Positions 5,675 through 10,031 of a stretch of DNA of 10,031 nucleotides are shown in pieces. The notes beneath the pieces were generated by a model. It was not told the origin of the DNA. It ran no database searches and saw only the letters and a list, made by a program, of their open reading frames with translations. Position 1 is the stretch's first letter; each line of letters opens with the position of its first letter. The position numbers were made by a program, and so were the translations under genes. Source of the stretch: Candidatus Cloacimonadota bacterium (GTDB lineage Bacteria; Cloacimonadota; Cloacimonadia; Cloacimonadales; TCS61); assembly GCA_016927675.1 (NCBI GenBank), contig JAFGMF010000044.1, positions 1-10,031 of the forward strand. Direction: 5' to 3'.

Positions 5675-8600
5675 TTAATCAAAATCCAGTTTAATGATCG
5701 GTTTTTCAACAGCTAGATCATCAAGAAATTCCCTGATGTTATCATCGGGGAACAATTTGAGTTTTTTGGGATGCAATTCCAGATTGCGGAATTTTTTGGT
5801 CTGAACTAAAAAGTGGATCCCGAACTTACCTGGTGACTGCCGGCAATATCTGTTTAATTGTTCAGCCAACTGTTTATTGGCTTTGGATTCTCTGATTTTC
5901 AAATAAATATTTCCGCTTAAATGAAGATTTAATTCTGGCAGAGCAATAATTTTATTGGGTACCAGACGCAGCATATTCTCATTATCATTGTTAAAGTTTG
6001 ATCTTTTCCCGAGAATTAACAGTTCCTTCCCATATTCCATTTGAGAAGAAAAAGTCTCATAGTGGTTGCTGAACAGGCACAGCTCGAATTTACCCTTCAG
6101 ATCTTCGAGCATGATAATCGCATAGGGATTACCTTTTTTATCTGTTTTTTTGGTAATTTCCGCTACAACTCCGCCAATTGCAAGATTATTAGTTATGTCC
6201 GTACCATTCTGCGCTGTCTGATCCGAACTACTGCAGTTGAGAAAGTCCAGAAGTTGTTCAAATTTATGAAGCGGATGACCTGACCAGTAGAATCCGAGTA
6301 TTTCTCTTTCCCGTCTGAGTTTCTCCCGGAAACTCCATTCATGAAGGTGCGGAAGTTCAGGAAAATAGTCAGATTGAACCTCTTCCTGGAATGTATCGAA
6401 CAGCATGATCTGGCCGCGTCTCAGCTCATTCTGGACTGAAGATGCAAATTCCAGGGCAGTTTCGACAGCATCATATTTCTGGGCTCTGCTGCCTTCCAGA
6501 TCATCCATGGCACCTGCTGCGATCAGGCTTTCTACTACGGCTTTGTTAACGCAGGATGAATCAGATCGGGAGCAGAAATCAAAAATGTTGTTGATTTCAC
6601 CGTTCTTTGTGCGATCTTCCAGGATTGAGTTGATTGCAGCATCGCCGACATTCTTGATCGCCCGTAACCCGAAAAGTATTTTATTCCCTCTTACCTGAAA
6701 ATCCTTTTCGCTCTTGTTGATATTAGGCGGTTCGACTTCTATTCCCATATTACGGCATTCATTGATGAAATAAGGGATTTTGGTCGGATTATCTTCCAGA
6801 GAAAGCAGAGCGGCCATGAACTCTACCGGATAATGCGCTTTCAGGTATGCAGTTTGAAAGGCGATCAGAGCATAGGCGGTGGCATGACTTTTATTGAAGG
6901 CATAATTAGCAAATTCGAGCCAGTTGTTCCAGATCTTTTCGATTGTGCTCTGATTCACACCCTTGCTCAGAGCACCGGTTACGAATTTGTTCTTCATTTT
7001 CTCCATTGTTGCCAGCTTTTTCTTGCTGATCGCTTTGCGCAGAGTATCCGCTTCGGCTCCGGTAAGCCCACCCATTTCTCTGGCGATCTGCATTACCTGT
7101 TCCTGATACACAGTAACGCCATAGGTCTCTTTGAGAATATTCTCGGTAAGAGGATGTTCATATTTGATTTTTTTGTGGCCGTGTTTACGGGAGATAAATG
7201 TTTCGATGAACTGCATTGGACCTGGTCGATAAAGAGCTACCATGGCAATCAGATCTTCAAATACATTTGGTTCCAGATCACACAGGTATTTTTTCATTCC
7301 TTTCGATTCGAATTGAAAAATACCATCTGTCTGTCCACGGGCTAATAACTCGTAGGTTAATTTATCTGAAAGATCCAGATTCTCAATATCAATCTCTAAA
7401 TTTTTTCCTGTTTTCACCAAATCAATGGTTCTTCTGATCAGAGTTAGAGTTTTCAAGCCGAGAAAATCCATTTTCAGGATTTTCAGATCATCAAGCCATT
7501 TTCCTTCATATTGTACCAGCACTGAATTGTCGCTGTTTTTTTGAGTACTCATTGCAAGAGGAACGTAATCACTCAGATTTCCCGGACCGATAACAACGCC
7601 GGCGGCATGGATCCCGATTTGCCTGATCAAACCTTCCAGTACTCTGGAATAAGTGAGGATTTGAGCATTGGTCTCATTTTCTTTCATCAGTGCAGCAAAA
7701 TCACGGGATTGAGCTAAAGCCTGATCGAGGGTTATTTTTGGACTGCCGGGGATCTCTTTAGTGATTTCATTTGCCCGGGCAGCAGGGAGATCCAGTACCC
7801 GTGCCACATCCTTGATCACTGATTTTGCCCCGAGTGTGTTGAAGGTAATGATCTGGGCAACGCTTTTTCTGCCGTATTTTGCGATGACATAATCGATGAT
7901 CCTGCTTCGACCTTCGGCACAGAAATCGATATCTATATCCGGCATCCCGATTCGATCCGGATTAAGGAATCTTTCGAAGAAAAGTCCGTACCGCAGAGGC
8001 TCAACCCTGGTTATCCCCAAGAGATAGGAAACAATACTGCCGACAGCGGAACCACGTCCCGGGCCCACAGGTATATCCATGTCACGGGCAGCATCGATAA
8101 AATCTTTTACGATCAGGAAATATCCTTCATAGCCCATTTTTTTTATGGTTTCCAGTTCAAATTCCATACGATTGCGGATCTCATCCGTCATTTCCGGATA
8201 CTTCTCTCTGGCTGCCTGATCACACAGAATTTTCAGAAAATCGGTTTTATCTGAAAATTCAGCAGGAATTTCAAAATTTGGCAGCAGGAACGAATTGTAA
8301 TCAAGCTCCAGATCGATTTCTGATGCTATTTTGAGAGTATTTTCGTAGGCATCAGGCTGATCAGGGAATAATTGCCTCATCTCCTCTTCGGACTTGAAAT
8401 AGAGTTGATCGGTTTTATATTGCATCCTATCTGAGTCAGTTAATTTTTTACCGGTCTGTATGCAAAGCAGTACATCATGCGCTTCAGAATCAGCTTTTTC
8501 CAGATAATGGCAGTCATTGGTAACAACCAGGGGTGTATCGGTTCTTTCTGCCAGTTTAATCAATTCCGGGGCAATGATCTTTTCTTCATCCAGACCATGA

Positions 8601-9121
8601 TCCTGAAGTTCGAGATAAAATCTGTCCGGGAAAGTTTCCCGGTAAAATTCAAGAGTTTTGTTCACTGCTTCATAATCACCTTTTAGGATCAGACTCGGCA
8701 GTTCTCCCTTGATGCAGGCAGAGAGGCAGATCAATCCTTCAGAATATTTTCTCAGTAAAGTTTTACTGATCCTCGGTTTATAATAGAATCCTTTCAGGTA
8801 TGCATTTGTTGACAGTTTTATCAGATTTCTGTAACCAGTTTTATTTTGAGCAAGCAGGATAAGATGATAACGTCTGTTTTTTTTTGCTTCGGGATCTTCC
8901 AGCTCTCCGTTGATCAGATAGGTTTCTATCCCGATAATCGGTTTAATCTTGTATTTTTTTGCTGTCTTGTAAAAATCGATAGCACCGAACATATTGCCAT
9001 GATCTGTCATGGCAACGGCAGGCATCTGCTTTGCTTTTGCCAGAGCGATCATTTTATCAACCCGGCAGGCACCGTCCAACAGACTGTATTGGGTGTGATT
9101 ATGCAGATGAACAAAAGACAT
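5675..9121 (-). CDS. dnaE: DNA polymerase III alpha subunit (DnaE)
   Basis: The catalytic subunit of the replicative DNA polymerase, 1148 residues against about 1160 in E. coli, so full length. Domains in order: an N-terminal PHP domain (1 to about 270, opening FVHLHNHTQYSLLDG); the palm and fingers, with VGPGRGSAVGS near 351, PDIDIDF at 394-400 (Asp395 and Asp397) and KMDFLGLK (Asp552) supplying the three metal-binding aspartates; a helix-hairpin-helix region near 815-840; the beta-clamp binding motif QIMLF at 904-908; an OB fold near 980-1055; and a C-terminal domain. The PHP metal ligands expected from actinobacterial DnaE1 all appear present (His7, His9, Asp16, His41, Glu66, His86, Cys136, Asp203, His205), so it may proofread with its own exonuclease. 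The start has AGGA about 9 bases upstream and matches the family N-terminus. No intein is present. It is followed by the GWxTD gene and preceded by a leader stem-loop. Confidence 0.98.
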   Translation of the reverse strand: MSFVHLHNHTQYSLLDGACRVDKMIALAKAKQMPAVAMTDHGNMFGAIDFYKTAKKYKIKPIIGIETYLINGELEDPEAKKNRRYHLILLAQNKTGYRNLIKLSTNAYLKGFYYKPRISKTLLRKYSEGLICLSACIKGELPSLILKGDYEAVNKTLEFYRETFPDRFYLELQDHGLDEEKIIAPELIKLAERTDTPLVVTNDCHYLEKADSEAHDVLLCIQTGKKLTDSDRMQYKTDQLYFKSEEEMRQLFPDQPDAYENTLKIASEIDLELDYNSFLLPNFEIPAEFSDKTDFLKILCDQAAREKYPEMTDEIRNRMEFELETIKKMGYEGYFLIVKDFIDAARDMDIPVGPGRGSAVGSIVSYLLGITRVEPLRYGLFFERFLNPDRIGMPDIDIDFCAEGRSRIIDYVIAKYGRKSVAQIITFNTLGAKSVIKDVARVLDLPAARANEITKEIPGSPKITLDQALAQSRDFAALMKENETNAQILTYSRVLEGLIRQIGIHAAGVVIGPGNLSDYVPLAMSTQKNSDNSVLVQYEGKWLDDLKILKMDFLGLKTLTLIRRTIDLVKTGKNLEIDIENLDLSDKLTYELLARGQTDGIFQFESKGMKKYLCDLEPNVFEDLIAMVALYRPGPMQFIETFISRKHGHKKIKYEHPLTENILKETYGVTVYQEQVMQIAREMGGLTGAEADTLRKAISKKKLATMEKMKNKFVTGALSKGVNQSTIEKIWNNWLEFANYAFNKSHATAYALIAFQTAYLKAHYPVEFMAALLSLEDNPTKIPYFINECRNMGIEVEPPNINKSEKDFQVRGNKILFGLRAIKNVGDAAINSILEDRTKNGEINNIFDFCSRSDSSCVNKAVVESLIAAGAMDDLEGSRAQKYDAVETALEFASSVQNELRRGQIMLFDTFQEEVQSDYFPELPHLHEWSFREKLRREREILGFYWSGHPLHKFEQLLDFLNCSSSDQTAQNGTDITNNLAIGGVVAEITKKTDKKGNPYAIIMLEDLKGKFELCLFSNHYETFSSQMEYGKELLILGKRSNFNNDNENMLRLVPNKIIALPELNLHLSGNIYLKIRESKANKQLAEQLNRYCRQSPGKFGIHFLVQTKKFRNLELHPKKLKLFPDDNIREFLDDLAVEKPIIKLDFD

Positions 9122-9148
9122 AGACTAATCCTGAACACAAAGCTATTT

Positions 9149-9190
9149 AGCAGAAAATCCGGGATCGAAAACAGCCCGAATCATTCTGCT
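9149..9190 (-). repeat. Stem-loop in the dnaE leader region
   Basis: The outer arms AGCAGAA (9149-9155) and TTCTGCT (9184-9190) are perfectly complementary. Inside a small internal loop, ATCCGGG (9157-9163) faces CCCGAAT (9175-9181), closing an 11-base loop. On the plus strand the inner helix has a C-A mismatch, which becomes a G-U pair in minus-strand RNA, so the fold is fully paired only in the dnaE transcript. It ends 27 bases before the dnaE ATG. It could be a leader structure or a protein-binding site; no U-run follows it, so it is not a standard terminator. Confidence 0.5.
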
Positions 9191-9257
9191 TATGGGAAGA
9201 CAAAAAATGAAAATGCCAGGTGTCAAGGCAAAAGATTTTTTTATTTTCCCCCGGTTA

Positions 9258-9287
9258 TTCACAAAGCAGAATTTAATAAATTATGGT
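9258..9287 (+). promoter_or_regulatory. Possible promoter of the MaoC gene
   Basis: TTCACA (9258-9263, five of six for a -35 box) is followed by an 18-base spacer and TATGGT (9282-9287, four of six for a -10 box). Transcription would begin near 9294, leaving a leader of nearly 60 bases. This is consensus matching in AT-rich DNA and therefore weak. Confidence 0.25.
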
Positions 9288-9309
9288 CAGTTTCATTGTT
9301 TTGGAAGGG

Positions 9310-9337
9310 TTTATGCTTTTCATCATGGATATGTCAA
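9310..9337 (-). promoter_or_regulatory. Possible distal promoter of dnaE
   Basis: On the minus strand a perfect TTGACA (9337-9332) is followed by a 16-base spacer and CATAAA (9315-9310), four of six for a -10 box. It would give a dnaE leader of almost 190 bases that includes the stem-loop at 9149-9190. A second TTGACA at 9226-9221 has no acceptable -10 box. Evidence is consensus matching only. Confidence 0.25.
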
Positions 9338-9339
9338 TC

Positions 9340-9344
9340 AGGAG
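9340..9344 (+). promoter_or_regulatory. Ribosome binding site deciding the MaoC start
   Basis: AGGAG lies 7 bases upstream of the ATG at 9352. The longer in-frame starts from 9283 onwards have no comparable site, and would add a hydrophobic stretch absent from the family. Confidence 0.75.
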
Positions 9345-9351
9345 AAAAAAA

Positions 9352-9831
9352 ATGAAAACAGGAGAATTCGGGCATTACTGGGAAGATTTTACAGTTGGAG
9401 AAACAGTAGTTCATCAGCTGCGGAAAACTATCACTGAAAATGATAACGTTCTTTTCTGTAATTTAACCATGAATCACCATCCCTTGCATCTGGACAGCGA
9501 ATACGCCCGTGGAAGCCAATTCGGGCAACGTGTGGTAGCCGGAACATACACGCTTAGTCTTGCTGTAGGAATATCTGTTGAGGATATCAGTGGGAAGGCC
9601 ATAGCTAATCTGGGTTTCAGCAAGGTCCAACATCTTGCTCCGGTATTCATTGGCGATACAATCAGCGCTGAAACTGAGATCCTGGATAAACGCTTGTCAA
9701 AGCATAAACCTGATCGCGGAATAATCGAAGTGGAAACCAGAGCTTTTAATCAGAATGGGGTTAAAGTACTGGTTTTTACCAGGCAGGTGTTGATTCCCAG
9801 AAGGATAAATAAATCCTCTGAAAATGGATAG
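9352..9831 (+). CDS. MaoC-family hydratase, mesaconyl/itaconyl-CoA hydratase-like
   Basis: A 159-residue single-hotdog protein of the MaoC dehydratase family, whose members add or remove water across the double bond of enoyl-CoA thioesters in the cytoplasm. Visible blocks are the N-terminal FTVGETVVHQLRKTITEND, the active-site loop NLTMNHHPLHLDSEYA (Asn41, Pro44, His46), FGQRVVAGTYTLSLAVG, ANLGFSKVQHLAPVFIGDTI and the final strand VLVFTRQVLIPR. The classical R-hydratase loop is G-D-x-N-P-x-H; here Asp is Asn and Asn is His, while the Pro and His remain. From memory of the family, the TMN-x-x-PLH form is typical of the branch containing mesaconyl-CoA and itaconyl-CoA hydratases, so activity need not be lost. 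The substrate is not proven, since no acyl-CoA gene neighbours it here. The start at 9352 is set by AGGAG and by family length. It is divergent from dnaE. Confidence 0.9.
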   Translation: MKTGEFGHYWEDFTVGETVVHQLRKTITENDNVLFCNLTMNHHPLHLDSEYARGSQFGQRVVAGTYTLSLAVGISVEDISGKAIANLGFSKVQHLAPVFIGDTISAETEILDKRLSKHKPDRGIIEVETRAFNQNGVKVLVFTRQVLIPRRINKSSENG

Positions 9832-9840
9832 AATCATAAG

Positions 9841-9912
9841 ATATATCTGAAAAGATCAAAATTGAATCTCGAATCAACAAAGAATTTCGATTTCAAGATT
9901 TTTTCAGAATAT
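9841..9912 (+). repeat. Long imperfect hairpin downstream of the MaoC gene
   Basis: The arms TCTGAAAAGATC (9846-9857) and GATTTTTTCAGA (9897-9908) pair over 12 positions, one being a G-U pair in plus-strand RNA. ATAT outside extends the stem past a bulged A. Inside a 4-base bulge, TTGAA (9862-9866) pairs with TTCAA (9892-9896) and TCGAA (9869-9873) with TTCGA (9886-9890), leaving a 12-base loop. This totals about 26 pairs. It could stop transcription from the MaoC gene or be a regulatory dyad for the next gene, but it lacks a following U-run and is low in GC. Confidence 0.5.
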
Positions 9913-9919
9913 TTAAAAT
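9891..9919 (+). promoter_or_regulatory. Possible promoter of the gene at the right edge
   Basis: TAAAAT (9914-9919) matches five of six bases of a -10 box, with TTTCAA (9891-9896) as a weak -35 box (three of six) 17 bases upstream. It sits 30 bases before the ATG at 9949 and overlaps the 3' arm of the hairpin. AT-rich DNA makes chance matches common. Confidence 0.25.
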
Positions 9920-9948
9920 TTTACCCGATAAAATCAAATGGATGTGAT

Positions 9949-10031
9949 ATGGAAAAATCTATCCTGCAGTTACCGTTCAAAGTTGCCCTGAGATGTCTGT
10001 TTTATTGGCAGAATCAGAAACTGAGCAAAGA
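9949..10031 (+). CDS. Unrecognised gene, 5' end only
   Basis: An ATG at 9949 opens a frame that continues to the right edge: 27 full codons, starting MEKSILQLPFKVALRCLFYW and rich in hydrophobic and basic residues. GGA lies 6 bases upstream as a weak ribosome binding site. The overlapping ATGs at 9938 and 9942 run into stops within 18 codons and immediately, respectively, so 9949 is the best start. It is on the same strand as the MaoC gene, 117 bases downstream of it. Too little is present to assign a family; it may be a membrane-associated protein or a chance open frame. Confidence 0.4.
   Translation, partial: MEKSILQLPFKVALRCLFYWQNQKLSK

Noticed and set aside
5656..5709. N-terminal extension of the GWxTD protein to 5709
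   Set aside because: It would overlap the dnaE 3' end and place 18 polar residues before a clear signal peptide. AGGAG fits the ATG at 5655.
6833..7345. 170-codon open frame on the plus strand opposite dnaE
   Set aside because: It lies wholly antisense to conserved polymerase sequence, has no ribosome binding site and no recognisable domain. It is a shadow of dnaE codon use.
9198..9226. TTGACA at 9226-9221 as a dnaE promoter
   Set aside because: With a 17-base spacer the -10 position reads TTGTCT, only two of six matches, and nearby spacings are no better.
8846..9355. 169-codon open frame on the plus strand crossing the dnaE start and the intergenic gap
   Set aside because: Most of it is antisense to the PHP domain. 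The product is rich in Cys, Phe and His without family features, and no start signal precedes it.
9192..9437. 81-codon frame overlapping the MaoC start in another phase
   Set aside because: It overlaps the well-supported hydratase out of frame and shows no domain or ribosome binding site.
9472..9489. Reading the missing Asp in the MaoC loop as an inactive enzyme
   Set aside because: The Asn form with Pro and His kept is, as I recall, normal in one branch of the family, and the rest of the protein is intact.

Overview
The window looks like chromosomal DNA from an AT-rich, Gram-negative (diderm) bacterium. Three predicted proteins carry Sec signal peptides, one of them is a likely outer-membrane beta-barrel, and two are periplasmic-type tetratricopeptide (TPR) proteins. 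A GWxTD-domain protein next to a full-length DnaE suggests the Fibrobacterota-Chlorobiota-Bacteroidota side of the tree, possibly Cloacimonadota or a relative. That placement is an inference from family distribution and not something the sequence proves. There is no tRNA, rRNA, CRISPR array, transposase, phage gene or integration site in the window, and every gap between genes is shorter than 300 bases.

Left part (1-3862, leftward). Three genes form a tight operon read from 3862 towards 1: a beta-barrel-like protein with a coiled-coil tail, a 661-residue TPR plus helical protein, and a second TPR protein that runs off the left edge. The first two are 7 bases apart; the last two overlap by 8. 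The operon begins with a recognisable sigma70-type promoter, a very strong ribosome binding site and a long interrupted inverted repeat over the -10 box. The three products probably act together in the cell envelope, but the function is unknown.

Middle (3964-9121). yraN (UPF0102, nuclease-like fold) is read rightward, divergently from the envelope operon. It meets the leftward GWxTD-domain gene tail to tail with no intervening base. That gene lies 19 bases downstream of dnaE, the replicative DNA polymerase III alpha subunit, and is probably co-transcribed with it. DnaE has all three polymerase aspartates and all nine expected PHP metal ligands, so it probably carries its own 3'-5' proofreading activity. 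A stem-loop lies just upstream of dnaE and folds better in the dnaE transcript than on the opposite strand.

Right part (9352-10031, rightward). A MaoC-family hotdog hydratase, of the mesaconyl/itaconyl-CoA-hydratase-like type, is divergent from dnaE. It is followed by a 117-base gap holding a long imperfect hairpin and a possible promoter. The first 27 codons of an unrecognised gene then reach the right edge.

The window is mostly ordinary core genome. The parts most worth a second look are the uncharacterised barrel/TPR/TPR operon and the three intergenic inverted repeats, each placed at or near a predicted promoter or leader.
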